A DNA stretch of 64,000 nucleotides from Halopseudomonas litoralis (lineage in GTDB: Bacteria; Pseudomonadota; Gammaproteobacteria; Pseudomonadales; Pseudomonadaceae): assembly GCF_900105005.1 (NCBI RefSeq), contig NZ_LT629748.1, positions 3,844,001 through 3,908,000 of the forward strand, in the 5' to 3' direction. Under the pieces are notes generated by a model. It was not told the DNA's origin. It worked only from the letters and a program-made list of their open reading frames with translations, and made no database searches. The position numbers and the translations under genes are program-made. Shown piece after piece: positions 27,998 through 36,183 of the stretch; position 1 is the first letter of the stretch; each line of letters opens with the position of its first letter.

Positions 27998-28010
27998 CCC
28001 GCGGCAGTTG

Positions 28011-28042
28011 CCTGAAAGAGCATGACTATCTGCTCTTTCAGG
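28011..28042. terminator. Perfect hairpin between convergent rutR and amidohydrolase genes
   Basis: CCTGAAAGAGCA (28011-28022) pairs with TGCTCTTTCAGG (28031-28042) around an eight-base loop. No T-run follows on either strand, so it may work with Rho or protect mRNA 3' ends rather than act as a classic terminator. Confidence 0.6.
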
Positions 28043-28061
28043 GTGCTGGCGCCCAGTCGAT

Positions 28062-29294
28062 TCAGCTATTGGCGCGTGCCACGACCGCCTGGAAAAGCAC
28101 GTTGCAGCCGGCGGCCAGATCTTCCGGCGTCGCATTTTCCGCTTCGTTATGGCTGATGCCGTTCTCGCAAGGCACAAAGACCATGGCCGTTGGTGCGACG
28201 CGGGAGATATAGCAGGCGTCATGCCCGGCACCGCTGACTATATCCCGGTGGCTATAGCCGAAATCCGTTGCCGCCTGGCGGACCAGGGCAACACAGTCGG
28301 CGTCAAAGGGGACGGGCGGGGAGTACCAGATCTGCTCGAAGGCCATTTCCAATCCCAATTCCGTAGAAACGGAATCGGCTGTTTCACGCAGCGCCTGATC
28401 CATTTTTGCTAGGGCTTCGGCATCGGGGTGGCGGAAATCCACGGTAAAGAACACTTGCCCGGGAATCACGTTGCGTGAGTTGGGGAACACCTGCAGCAGA
28501 CCAACGGTAGCGCAGGCATTGGGTTGATGAGCGAGGCCGATTTTATTGACCTGATCAATCAACCGGGCGGCGCCGACCAAGGCATCCCGCCGCCGGCTCA
28601 TTGGCGTAGGGCCAGCATGGGACTCTTGCCCGGTCAGGGTGATTTCATACCAGCGCTGGCCTTGTGCGTCAGTGACTACGCCAATCTGTTTTTTCTCGTC
28701 TTCGAGGATTGGACCCTGCTCGATATGCGCCTCAAAGAATGCCTTGAATGGGCGCCCACCGACATCGTCGGGGCCGTTATAGCCGATACGCGCCAGCTCT
28801 TCACCCATGGTCTTGCCATCCAGGTCAGCGCGGCTCAAACCATAATCCAGTTCAAACACACCGGCAAACACGCCGGATGCCACCATCGCCGGTGGAAAGC
28901 GCGAGCCTTCCTCGTTGGTCCAGACCGAGGCTTCAATAGGCGCCTGGGTGTCCATGCCCTGATCATTCAAGGTGCGAATGACTTCCAGGCCGGCCAGTAC
29001 GCCGTAGATCCCGTCGAACTTGCCGCCGGTAGGCTGGGTATCCAGGTGGCTACCCATCACCACGGGCGGCAGCGAATCATCCAGTCCGGCGCGGCGAGCG
29101 AAGATATTGCCCATCTTGTCCACGCGGATGGTGCAGCCCGCGTCTTTGCACCATTGCACGAACAGGTCACGGCCCTGCTTGTCCAGATCGGTCAGGGCCA
29201 GCCGACAGACGCCGCCTTTTTCGGTACCGCCAATCTCGCCCATATCCATCAAGCTTTGCCACAGCCGTTGCTGGTTGATCATGGTTTTCTGCAT
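28062..29294 (-). CDS. Zn-dependent amidase/hydrolase, probable N-carbamoyl-beta-alanine amidohydrolase
   Basis: Predicted to hydrolyse N-carbamoyl-beta-alanine (or the beta-aminoisobutyrate analogue) to the beta-amino acid, CO2 and ammonia. 410 residues of the M20/HyuC-AmaB family: H83 and D94 (GSHLDTQPTGGKFDG), E128/E129 (TNEEGSRFPPAM), FEAHIEQGP and the late metal His in ISHNEAENA. Family members also act on allantoate or N-carbamoyl-alpha-amino acids; the neighbouring dihydropyrimidinase and transaminase favour the beta-alanine route. Distal gene of the F420 operon. Confidence 0.88.
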   Translation of the reverse strand: MQKTMINQQRLWQSLMDMGEIGGTEKGGVCRLALTDLDKQGRDLFVQWCKDAGCTIRVDKMGNIFARRAGLDDSLPPVVMGSHLDTQPTGGKFDGIYGVLAGLEVIRTLNDQGMDTQAPIEASVWTNEEGSRFPPAMVASGVFAGVFELDYGLSRADLDGKTMGEELARIGYNGPDDVGGRPFKAFFEAHIEQGPILEDEKKQIGVVTDAQGQRWYEITLTGQESHAGPTPMSRRRDALVGAARLIDQVNKIGLAHQPNACATVGLLQVFPNSRNVIPGQVFFTVDFRHPDAEALAKMDQALRETADSVSTELGLEMAFEQIWYSPPVPFDADCVALVRQAATDFGYSHRDIVSGAGHDACYISRVAPTAMVFVPCENGISHNEAENATPEDLAAGCNVLFQAVVARANS

Positions 29295-29315
29295 TGTGAA
29301 TGCCTCATTCGATCA

Positions 29316-29326
29316 TTATTGTTTTT
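29316..29326 (-). promoter_or_regulatory. Hfq/Crc-type motif before the amidohydrolase gene
   Basis: AAAAACAATAA on the coding strand, about 21 bases before the ATG and just before the ribosome site. It holds overlapping AAnAAnAA units and the same core as at tsx and NCS1. Confidence 0.45.
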
Positions 29327-29363
29327 ACCCCTGGACACCGGCGGCGACGCCGCCGGTATCAGC

Positions 29364-30368
29364 TCAGGTGCGGAACTTGGGAATGATGTGTTCGCCATAC
29401 TGGGCGATGATGTTTTCCTCATCGCCATTATCCAGATAGATATTGAACTGCGTGGCGCCGGCGGCCTTGAGCTCATTGAGCTTGCTGACATGCTGTTCGG
29501 CTTCACCCAGCACACAGAAGCTTTCTACGATGTCCGGGGTGATGAAGTCCAGATAGGGGTTATCGCTCTGGCCATGCTTGGAGTAGTCATAGCCCTTACG
29601 CTTTTCGATATAGTCGGTCAGGCTGGCGGGGACGGTACCGCTGTCGCTGCCGTACTTTTCAACGATGTCGGCAACGTGGTTGCCGACCATGGCCGGGAAC
29701 CATTTAGTGGCTTCGATGCACTCGTCCCGGCTACCGAAATAGGCCGGGGCGGCGACGATCACCTTGTAATTGTCCATGTCACGACCGGCTTCCTTGCCAG
29801 CGCTGATGCTCTGCTCAGCCAGCCATTTGACAATGCTCGGTTCGCCGATCTGCAGAATGACACCATCGCCCACTTCCCCTGCGGTTTTCAGGGCCATGGG
29901 ACCATAGGCGCCGATATGCACGGGCAGTTCGTAGCCATCGGCCCAGGGGAATTTAACCGGCTCAGGGCACTCACCATAAAGTACCTCTTCACCCCGGATC
30001 ATGGCTTTTACCTTGGTGGTGAATTCAGCCACCCGCGCCAGCGAGGCAGGTTTCTTGCCCATCACCCGGACCGAACTGTCGCCGCGGCCCAGGCCGATAT
30101 CGAAGCGCCCGCCGCTTTGCTTGGCCAGACTGCCGAACAGGCTGGCGGCCAGCGACCAATCACGGGCGTTGGGGTTGGTGACGCACGGTGCAAAGCGCAT
30201 CTTCTTGGTGTGCTCCATACACATGGCAATCGCGGGATAACATTCGCGCCACAGAATATGCGAGTCATAGAACCAGCAATAAGCGAAACCAGCTTCTTCA
30301 GCCTGTATGACCAAGCTGCGGGCCCGTTCGGGGCTGACAAAACCTTTAAAGCAGATACCGAATTCCAT
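29364..30368 (-). CDS. F420-dependent luciferase-like oxidoreductase, CPS_4043/TIGR03842 type
   Basis: 334 residues of the bacterial-luciferase-like TIM barrel, close in pattern to methylene-H4MPT reductase: MEFGICFKGFVSPERA at the start, GGRFDIGLGRGDSSVR near residue 90 and VHIGAYGPMALKTAGEVGDG in the middle. I recall TIGR03842 as an F420-dependent family of unknown function, often the only F420-type LLM enzyme in proteobacterial genomes. ATG 30368 directly follows AGGAGAATAACA; a longer frame is rejected. Lying between npdG and the amidohydrolase gene, with no PreT/PreA in the window, it is the best candidate for an F420H2-dependent uracil/thymine reductase. Confidence 0.85.
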   Translation of the reverse strand: MEFGICFKGFVSPERARSLVIQAEEAGFAYCWFYDSHILWRECYPAIAMCMEHTKKMRFAPCVTNPNARDWSLAASLFGSLAKQSGGRFDIGLGRGDSSVRVMGKKPASLARVAEFTTKVKAMIRGEEVLYGECPEPVKFPWADGYELPVHIGAYGPMALKTAGEVGDGVILQIGEPSIVKWLAEQSISAGKEAGRDMDNYKVIVAAPAYFGSRDECIEATKWFPAMVGNHVADIVEKYGSDSGTVPASLTDYIEKRKGYDYSKHGQSDNPYLDFITPDIVESFCVLGEAEQHVSKLNELKAAGATQFNIYLDNGDEENIIAQYGEHIIPKFRT

Positions 30369-30375
30369 TGTTATT
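30368..30375 (-). promoter_or_regulatory. Hfq/Crc-type motif at the LLM gene start
   Basis: AATAACAA, whose last A is the A of the ATG, lies between AGGAG and the start and matches AAnAAnAA. Confidence 0.4.
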
Positions 30376-30408
30376 CTCCTATGTCGGTAGGTGTTACTCA
30401 TTGCTGCA

Positions 30409-31077
30409 TCAGGCGTCTGGCGCGCAGATGCGGATTCCTGCGTGGGTGAAAGGGACTTTCTTGGAAATATTCAGGCGGATCAGGATCGGTGTGATGGCCT
30501 CGATACAGCGGGCACTGCTGGCCGGACCGCAGTCATAGGCGACTACGTCCATCCTGTTGATCAGCTCAATGATCTTGTCCTTGGCTGGCACGGCGTCGCC
30601 GCAGACCAGAACATCGCAGTTGATGGCGTGATCAAGCTTGTTCAGGCTGGCCGCGGAGATGTTGTGCAGCGCGCCGACCACCGGAATGGCCTCGCCCAGC
30701 AGCTGTTGGGCGGCTTCGGTCGCCGAGCCGGCGGCCGGCATGGCAACTGCCCGTGGATTACCTTCGGCCAGTGGCACCACGATATCGACCAGAATCTTGT
30801 CTTGCAGCAGTTCAGCAATCGATTCGAGCGTGGCGTCGTGGGCGGCGTAAGGTACAGCCAGAATCACTACCTCGTCGGCGGCACCCACCGCATCGCGAAT
30901 ATCCATGCCGCGAATGGCGGCGGCTGAGTCCGGCAGCAAGGCCTGGAGTTCCTGCGCTGTGGTATTGGCGCGTTTCGCATCGCGCGAGCCAATTGCCACC
31001 GGGACGCCGGCGCGCGCCCAGCGTAAAGCCAATCCCCGGCCCTGTGGGCCGGTACCGCCTAGAATTGCAATGGTCAT
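30409..31077 (-). CDS. npdG: F420:NADP(H) oxidoreductase (NpdG/Fno-like)
   Basis: Transfers hydride between NADPH and F420. 222 residues with an N-terminal NADP-binding Rossmann fold ([23 protein letters not shown], then [12 protein letters not shown], whose Ser-Arg suits the 2'-phosphate) and the NpdG-type middle ([29 protein letters not shown]). It overlaps cofE by four bases and lies 41 bases before the LLM gene. As the only F420 reductase in view it should supply F420H2. Confidence 0.9.
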   Translation of the reverse strand: MTIAILGGTGPQGRGLALRWARAGVPVAIGSRDAKRANTTAQELQALLPDSAAAIRGMDIRDAVGAADEVVILAVPYAAHDATLESIAELLQDKILVDIVVPLAEGNPRAVAMPAAGSATEAAQQLLGEAIPVVGALHNISAASLNKLDHAINCDVLVCGDAVPAKDKIIELINRMDVVAYDCGPASSARCIEAITPILIRLNISKKVPFTHAGIRICAPDA

Positions 31078-31856
31078 CGGAAGAGATCCTCTTTTTGTGG
31101 TCTTATCAGGTCAGTTGCCGAGCTGGGGGCGGATTCCCAATCCACGCCCTGGAAGAGAATTGCGGGTGTTTTGCCGTTCTTGCTCATCAGCAAGCCCGAA
31201 GCGGCAGCTATTTCATCGGCCAGGGCCGGGATGGTGACGGCCAGTTCGCGGCCAAAGGCATCCTGTTCGCCGATCAGGCTGACCTGAGCAGGCACATTGG
31301 CCAGGCCTATGGCGACGTTGACCAACCCCATCCGCCAGGGGCGGCCGAAGGTATCGGTGATCACCACACCCAGACGCACGGCGAAGGTCTCCTCGAGCGC
31401 GGCGCAGATCCGCCGGGCGCTGCTGTCGGGGTCCTTGGGCAACAGAATGACGGTGTTCTCTTCGCCCACGTTGGATTCATCCACCGCCGCGTTGGCGCAG
31501 ATAAAGCCCAGCCGGTGTTCGGCGATCAGGATGCCTTCGGCTTGCTGGGGATGCTTGAACGCCCGCACCACGCGGCGGGACTCACGCAGGATCACTTCGA
31601 TCTTGCGCGGGTCCTTGTTCAGCTCTGTCGCCAGTTGCCGGGCCTCTTCACCAGGCTCGATACCGTCCAGCGACACCACCTGGCCTTCTGCTTTGGAAAC
31701 GACCTTGTGGGCAATGACCAGAATGTCGCCGTCGTTCAATACGACATCATTGCTGCGAATGGCCTTGACCAGGACATCGGCCAGGTCATCGCCGGGCAGA
31801 ATATCGGCAATCCCGGCCAGGGCGGTCATGCTCAGACTCTTGGATTGGCTCAACAT
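31074..31856 (-). CDS. cofE: F420-0:gamma-glutamyl ligase, single-domain CofE
   Basis: Adds gamma-linked glutamates to F420-0 using GTP. 260 residues with [21 protein letters not shown] near residue 40, [15 protein letters not shown] in the middle and the [12 protein letters not shown] segment. ATG 31856 overlaps the cofC end by seven bases; ATG 31829 is possible. It lacks the C-terminal nitroreductase-like domain found in actinobacterial FbiB. Confidence 0.93.
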   Translation of the reverse strand: MLSQSKSLSMTALAGIADILPGDDLADVLVKAIRSNDVVLNDGDILVIAHKVVSKAEGQVVSLDGIEPGEEARQLATELNKDPRKIEVILRESRRVVRAFKHPQQAEGILIAEHRLGFICANAAVDESNVGEENTVILLPKDPDSSARRICAALEETFAVRLGVVITDTFGRPWRMGLVNVAIGLANVPAQVSLIGEQDAFGRELAVTIPALADEIAAASGLLMSKNGKTPAILFQGVDWESAPSSATDLIRPQKEDLFR

Positions 31857-32551
31857 GCGGGAACTCCCTGGCTCGGCATGGGCCGGTAAGTGGGCGACGA
31901 TGGAGTTGGCTGATGCTGCCACGGCGCGTCGAGCTCCAGGTAGTCCGGCTCGCTGGATTGGCTGAGCAGGTGGGACAGGTCAGCCGGTGTATCAATATCA
32001 AAGCGCAGTTTTGGAAGATGGATCAGGCTGCAGGTGATGCCCCGGCGATGTGCGGCATTCCAGTGCTGGTCACTTGAATGAAGGCCAAACTGGAAGGGCA
32101 GGATATCCGGCGGCGTGGTCAGCAGGGCATTGGTGCCGCGATCATGTGCCGGGCTGATCAGCACTGACGGAACCGGTCGCGGGTGATTGATCAGCGCACG
32201 CAGTTCGGCTTCATCCAGTTGGGCTATATCTGCGGGGATCAACAGCTGCGAATCATAGCCTTGGGCACAACTCCATTCTGCTGCCAGATGCGCTGCCGCG
32301 GACATGCCGCTTGGATGGCTTTCACGCAAGACTGCCGCGCCATAACTGCTGGCCAGTTGGGCAATGGTGTCGCACGCGGTGACCACCAGCACGTCCTGCT
32401 CGGGCATGCAGTCACGGAAAAACGTCAAGGTGCGCTCGCATAGCCAGCGCGCCAGTGCTGCCCGGCGACTAGGGCCGCATAACGGCTCCAGCCGGGATTT
32501 GGCATCAGCAAAATCCCGCACCGGGATCACTACCAGAGTTTTCATCAGCAT
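31850..32551 (-). CDS. cofC: Phosphosugar guanylyltransferase of F420 biosynthesis (CofC)
   Basis: Activates 2-phospho-L-lactate, phosphoenolpyruvate or 3-phosphoglycerate with GTP for transfer by CofD. 233 residues with the nucleotidyltransferase start VVIPVRDFADAKSRL and the LLIPADIAQLDEAEL metal-binding segment. The ATG sits eight bases behind GAGGAG and overlaps the cofD end. Which three-carbon acid is used cannot be told by eye. Confidence 0.88.
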   Translation of the reverse strand: MLMKTLVVIPVRDFADAKSRLEPLCGPSRRAALARWLCERTLTFFRDCMPEQDVLVVTACDTIAQLASSYGAAVLRESHPSGMSAAAHLAAEWSCAQGYDSQLLIPADIAQLDEAELRALINHPRPVPSVLISPAHDRGTNALLTTPPDILPFQFGLHSSDQHWNAAHRRGITCSLIHLPKLRFDIDTPADLSHLLSQSSEPDYLELDAPWQHQPTPSSPTYRPMPSQGVPAC

Positions 32552-33516
32552 GCCTGCTTCTCCTCTGTAAGCTGGCCTTGGGCGAACTGCAGCAGCTCGC
32601 CGGCCAGACGAGCTTTGTCGGCGGTATCTCGCATCAGCGTATGGGTGACCATGACATCGATACCGCGCGCTTTCAGGGCGTCGGCCTCTGCCTGGTCCTG
32701 CTGGTCGATGATCAGTCCGTCAATCAGGTCGGCATAACAATCGGCAATCCCGAGGTTATTGCAGCTGTAACCACAGGCGCTGAGCATGCGGTCGGCGGGG
32801 CCCTTGACGGTGGCGCCGCCAATCAACGGAGAGACCGCGATCTTGATCGCGTTGGACAGGGCAAATGCCTGCCCCAGGCCGGGTATGGCCAGGATCGGCC
32901 CGATGCTGACAATCGGATTGCTCGGGGCGATCACCAGCAGATCCGCCTCACGGATGGCGGCGAGGGCTTCCGCCGTTACCGTGGCGCGCTCAAGGCCATC
33001 AAGCTGAATTTCCAGAATTTCGGGCTGGCATTGTTCGCGGACAAAGTATTCCTGGAACGACAGCCAGCCCTGGGGTGTTCTGATCCGGGTTTGTACGCGG
33101 TCATCGGTAGGCAGGACGATATTGCTCTGTACGCCGAAGGACTCCGCGATCCGCTGGGCGATAAGGCTGGGTCGGACTCCCTGCTGGCGCAAGTGGGTAC
33201 GCATGATATGAGTGGCCATATCCTGATCACCCAGATACATCCAGCTGTCACATCCCAGGCGTTTCAGGCCATCGAGCACACGGTTGCTTTCATCGGCCAG
33301 GCCCCAGCCTTTGCTGCTGTCGATCCGGCCTGCCAGGGTATAGGTCAGGGTGTCGATATCCGGAGATACCCACAGTCCGTGAAACGCCTGGTCATCGGCG
33401 ACATTGCCGATGATGCTGAGCTGGCCGGGCTCACAAATGGATGCCAGGCCCACCGCAAGCTTGGCACCGCCGACCCCGCCGGCGAGCAGGGTGATACGTG
33501 GCCGGCGACTGTTCAC
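32545..33516 (-). CDS. cofD: 2-phospho-L-lactate transferase (CofD)
   Basis: Joins the activated three-carbon phosphate to the deazaflavin Fo, giving F420-0 or its dehydro form. 323 residues with LLAGGVGGAKLAVGLAS at the N-terminus, NVADDQAFHGLWVSPDIDT and the late APSNPIVSIGPIL segment, all typical of CofD. The GTG start overlaps the cofH stop (GTGA). Confidence 0.94.
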   Translation of the reverse strand: MNSRRPRITLLAGGVGGAKLAVGLASICEPGQLSIIGNVADDQAFHGLWVSPDIDTLTYTLAGRIDSSKGWGLADESNRVLDGLKRLGCDSWMYLGDQDMATHIMRTHLRQQGVRPSLIAQRIAESFGVQSNIVLPTDDRVQTRIRTPQGWLSFQEYFVREQCQPEILEIQLDGLERATVTAEALAAIREADLLVIAPSNPIVSIGPILAIPGLGQAFALSNAIKIAVSPLIGGATVKGPADRMLSACGYSCNNLGIADCYADLIDGLIIDQQDQAEADALKARGIDVMVTHTLMRDTADKARLAGELLQFAQGQLTEEKQAC

Positions 33517-34733
33517 AGTGCTGCTCCGGCATAACGTGGCGCGGCTGGCGCGGCCTCGGGGGCATCGTAAACGGTAATGTGGCGATACAGCGTATTGCGC
33601 CGGACCGGCTGGCGCCGCATGTTGCGCATGATCTGGACGAAGCTGTCCGGATGCATTTCCTGACCGTGTTCAGCGCCTGCCGCCCGGGAAATGCTTTCGT
33701 TCATCAGGGTGCCGCCCAAGTCGTTCACCCCGGCGCTGAGCATCTGCTGAGCCAATTCCGGCCCCAACTTGACCCAGGACGCCTGGATGTTATCGATCCA
33801 GCCGTTGAGCATGAGACGGGCGACGGCGTGCATGCGGATATGCTCCAGCCGGGTAGGGCCGGGTCTTACGCCGGCGTGCTCCAGATACAGCGGCGTCTTG
33901 TGATGAATGAACCCCAGTGGCACAAACTCGGTGAAGCCGCCGGTTTCCTTCTGGATATCGCGCAACAGGGCCAGGTGCGCTGCCCAGTGTTCGGGTCCGT
34001 CAATATGGCCGTACATGATGGTGGAGGTGGTGGGCAGCCCCAGCTTGTGGGCGGTTTTGACAATCTCCACCCACTCTTCGGTGGTCAGCTTGTCGCGGGT
34101 CAGCTGCTGGCGGATGGTGGTATCAAGAATCTCTGCCGCTGTGCCGGGCATCGAGCCCAGGCCGTGATCGATCAGGTCCTGGATAAACTCGGCATAGGAC
34201 ATCTTGCTTTTGCGCGCGCCAAACCAGATTTCAAAGGGCGAGAACGCATGAATATGCATATCCGGCAGCTTGGCTTTTATCGCCTTGAGCATGTCTCGAT
34301 AGAAATGCCCGGGGATGTTCGGGTGCAAGCCGCCCTGAATGCAGACTTCGGTTGCGCCTCGGTCCCAGGCTTCCTGGGCTCGCGCAACAATTTCATCCAG
34401 ATCAAAGAACTCGGCTTCGGGATCATCTTTGCGTTTGGCGAAACTGCAGAAACGGCAGCCCATGTAGCAGACATTGGTATAGTTGATGTTGCGGTTGATT
34501 ACGAACGTCACCGTATCGCCGACACTGGCCCGTCGCAATTGATCAGCGCAGGCTGTTAATGCATCCAACTCAGCGCCTTCGGTCTGGAATAAGGTAATAG
34601 CGTCCGCTTGGTTAAGTTCCTGGCCAGCTAATACATTTTCGAGAATGGTTCGTACTGTTAAGCCAACGCCTGGTTGGTAAAGTTCTTTTACTGACTCATG
34701 CAAAGCAATGTTTTCTGACACTGATATGTTCAT
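33513..34733 (-). CDS. cofH: Fo synthase subunit 2 (CofH), radical SAM
   Basis: With CofG it makes the deazaflavin Fo, the redox core of F420, from tyrosine and a flavin-pathway pyrimidine. 406 residues with the radical SAM cluster CYMGCRFC (CX3CX2C), then EVCIQGGLHPNIPG and HIHAFSPFEIWFGA. ATG 34733 lies eight bases after GAGGA; the frame continues up to a GTG but that start has no ribosome site. Confidence 0.94.
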   Translation of the reverse strand: MNISVSENIALHESVKELYQPGVGLTVRTILENVLAGQELNQADAITLFQTEGAELDALTACADQLRRASVGDTVTFVINRNINYTNVCYMGCRFCSFAKRKDDPEAEFFDLDEIVARAQEAWDRGATEVCIQGGLHPNIPGHFYRDMLKAIKAKLPDMHIHAFSPFEIWFGARKSKMSYAEFIQDLIDHGLGSMPGTAAEILDTTIRQQLTRDKLTTEEWVEIVKTAHKLGLPTTSTIMYGHIDGPEHWAAHLALLRDIQKETGGFTEFVPLGFIHHKTPLYLEHAGVRPGPTRLEHIRMHAVARLMLNGWIDNIQASWVKLGPELAQQMLSAGVNDLGGTLMNESISRAAGAEHGQEMHPDSFVQIMRNMRRQPVRRNTLYRHITVYDAPEAAPAAPRYAGAAL

Positions 34734-34744
34734 TGCGGAGTTCC

Positions 34745-35875
34745 TCAAGACAGGCACTGTTGTAACGCCAGACCATCAGCCCGGGCGATTGCGGATAACC
34801 GGGGAGCCACTTCACCAGTAAAGAAATGCTGAGGGCGCTCCAGATAGCGGGGATATACCGCGAGGCGCTCTTCAAGACCGTAGCCACAGTCTGCTGTCGC
34901 ACGGCGAAGTGATTCTATCTGCGGCCACGCGCGTTCCGGGTTGATATGGTCGATGGTCAATGGGGAGACACCGCCCCAGTCATTGATGCCGGCAGCGATA
35001 TAGGCTGCGAAGCGGCTTTCCAGATTGGGAGGCGCCTGCAGGCTGATGGACGGGTCAAGCAGCAGGCGGGCCAGTACCAGGGTGCGGACCATATCGTCCA
35101 GGCTGGGCTCGGGATGGCCGGCCATCGCGGTACCGGGCTTGGCCCGGAAATTCTGCACTATGACTTCCTGGATATGGCCATGTTCGAGATGCAGATTATT
35201 GATGGTCATCAGGCTATCGACGCGCTCTGCCCAGGTTTCACCTATGCCGATCAGAATGCCGGTAGTGAAAGGCACACCCAGGCGGCCCGCCCGGTCCAGG
35301 GTGCGAATACGCTGCACCGGGACTTTGTCGGGGCAGGCGTAATGGGCGCCGCCCTTGGCGATCAGACGGCGGCTGACATTCTCCAACATCATGCCCATGC
35401 TCACACTGTGCGGCTTGAGGAGTCGGATATCCGCTTCGGAGAGTGTGCCGGCATTCACATGGGGTAGCATGCTGCTTTCGCTCATTACCATGGCGCAGAC
35501 TTCGGCCAGATAACTGATCATGCTGGTATGCCCCTGACGGGCGAGGGCGGCCTGTGCTTCCGGGTAACGCAACTCGGGCTTTTCGCCCAGGCTGAACAAC
35601 ACTTCCTTACAGCCCATGCGCTCACCGTCATGAACAATCTGCATAACTTCAGCAGGGGTCATCAGACGTGCATTGGGGGAGTCGGGCTTTTGAACGAAGG
35701 TGCAATAACCGCAATCGTCACGGCACATATTGGTAAGTGGAACGAAAACCGCCCGTGAATAAGTCAGGGCTTGGCCCCAATGCACATCACGAATGCCGGC
35801 CGCTTGTTTGGCCAGTTCGGTAAATTCGTCATCGGGCGCCTTTTCAAGCGCTAGTGCCTGTGAACGGGTCAACAT
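34745..35875 (-). CDS. cofG: Fo synthase subunit 1 (CofG), radical SAM
   Basis: Partner of CofH. 376 residues with the radical SAM cluster CRDDCGYC in FVPLTNMCRDDCGYCTF, FSLGEKPELRYP and the terminal RLAVYPRYL. ATG 35875 is about 11 bases from GGAGG; ATG 35884 is only two bases from it and less likely. It is the promoter-proximal gene of cofG-cofH-cofD-cofC-cofE-npdG-LLM-amidohydrolase. CofG and CofH are separate, unlike the fused FbiC of actinobacteria. Confidence 0.93.
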   Translation of the reverse strand: MLTRSQALALEKAPDDEFTELAKQAAGIRDVHWGQALTYSRAVFVPLTNMCRDDCGYCTFVQKPDSPNARLMTPAEVMQIVHDGERMGCKEVLFSLGEKPELRYPEAQAALARQGHTSMISYLAEVCAMVMSESSMLPHVNAGTLSEADIRLLKPHSVSMGMMLENVSRRLIAKGGAHYACPDKVPVQRIRTLDRAGRLGVPFTTGILIGIGETWAERVDSLMTINNLHLEHGHIQEVIVQNFRAKPGTAMAGHPEPSLDDMVRTLVLARLLLDPSISLQAPPNLESRFAAYIAAGINDWGGVSPLTIDHINPERAWPQIESLRRATADCGYGLEERLAVYPRYLERPQHFFTGEVAPRLSAIARADGLALQQCLS

Positions 35876-35892
35876 AATGACCATTGCCTCCG

Positions 35893-35904
35893 TTATTTTT
35901 TTTG
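35893..35904 (-). promoter_or_regulatory. Hfq/Crc-type motif before cofG
   Basis: CAAAAAAAATAA on the coding strand runs into the GGAGG ribosome site and contains AAAAATAA. Confidence 0.4.
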
Positions 35905-35923
35905 TGGAGTCTTGATGCAAGTT

Positions 35924-35939
35924 TTTACCAGTCGGTAAA
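35924..35939. promoter_or_regulatory. RutR-like operator of the F420 operon
   Basis: TTTACCA-GT-CGGTAAA lies inside a longer perfect palindrome with nine-base arms (35921-35942, four-base centre). It matches 11 of 14 defined bases of TTGACCA-N2-TGGTCAA. It would cover the start of transcription from the promoter just upstream, so a repressor role fits. Confidence 0.6.
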
Positions 35940-35942
35940 AAC

Positions 35943-35972
35943 AGAGTAGGTCATATTTTCCCGAATGGTCAA
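35943..35972 (-). promoter_or_regulatory. Candidate sigma-70 promoter of the F420 operon
   Basis: Minus strand: -35 TTGACC (35972-35967), 18-base spacer, -10 TACTCT (35948-35943). The -35 is good and the -10 weak. The -35 also contains a TGGTCAA half-site (35966-35972). Confidence 0.45.
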
Positions 35973-36183
35973 ACTTTTAATGGCGGGAGAATCAATTATC
36001 TTTGGGAAGAATTTTTGGAGGTGTCTGGAATGCACCTTTGCTTCCAGAGAGTGGGGAAGTAATTTGGCGGTGGTAGAGCAGGACAGGGTAGGAATTACTT
36101 TGTCTTGGGGCTGTTTAATATCAAGGTAATGGCAATATAAGGCGCACTTCTGGGGACTTCTGGCTTTCCTGAGTTATCGATTA

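Larger units (their letters stand above)
35876..36183. other. Gene-free region between cofG and the methyltransferase gene
   Basis: Apart from the promoter, RutR-like box and A-rich motif on the cofG side, the remainder (about 35980-36183) is A/T-richer than its flanks. It shows no gene and no clear terminator. It is the right border of the catabolic block. Confidence 0.5.

Noticed and set aside
29364-30368. LLM protein as RutA (oxygen-dependent uracil ring opening)
   Set aside because: RutA is also luciferase-like, but rutB-rutF partners are absent, while dihydropyrimidinase and F420 genes are present; the Mer-like motifs fit F420 better. Not excluded by experiment.
28524-30449. 641-codon open frame on the plus strand across the amidohydrolase and LLM genes
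   Set aside because: It is antisense to two genes with clear family motifs, crosses their intergenic gap and matches no known family pattern; a G+C-driven shadow frame.
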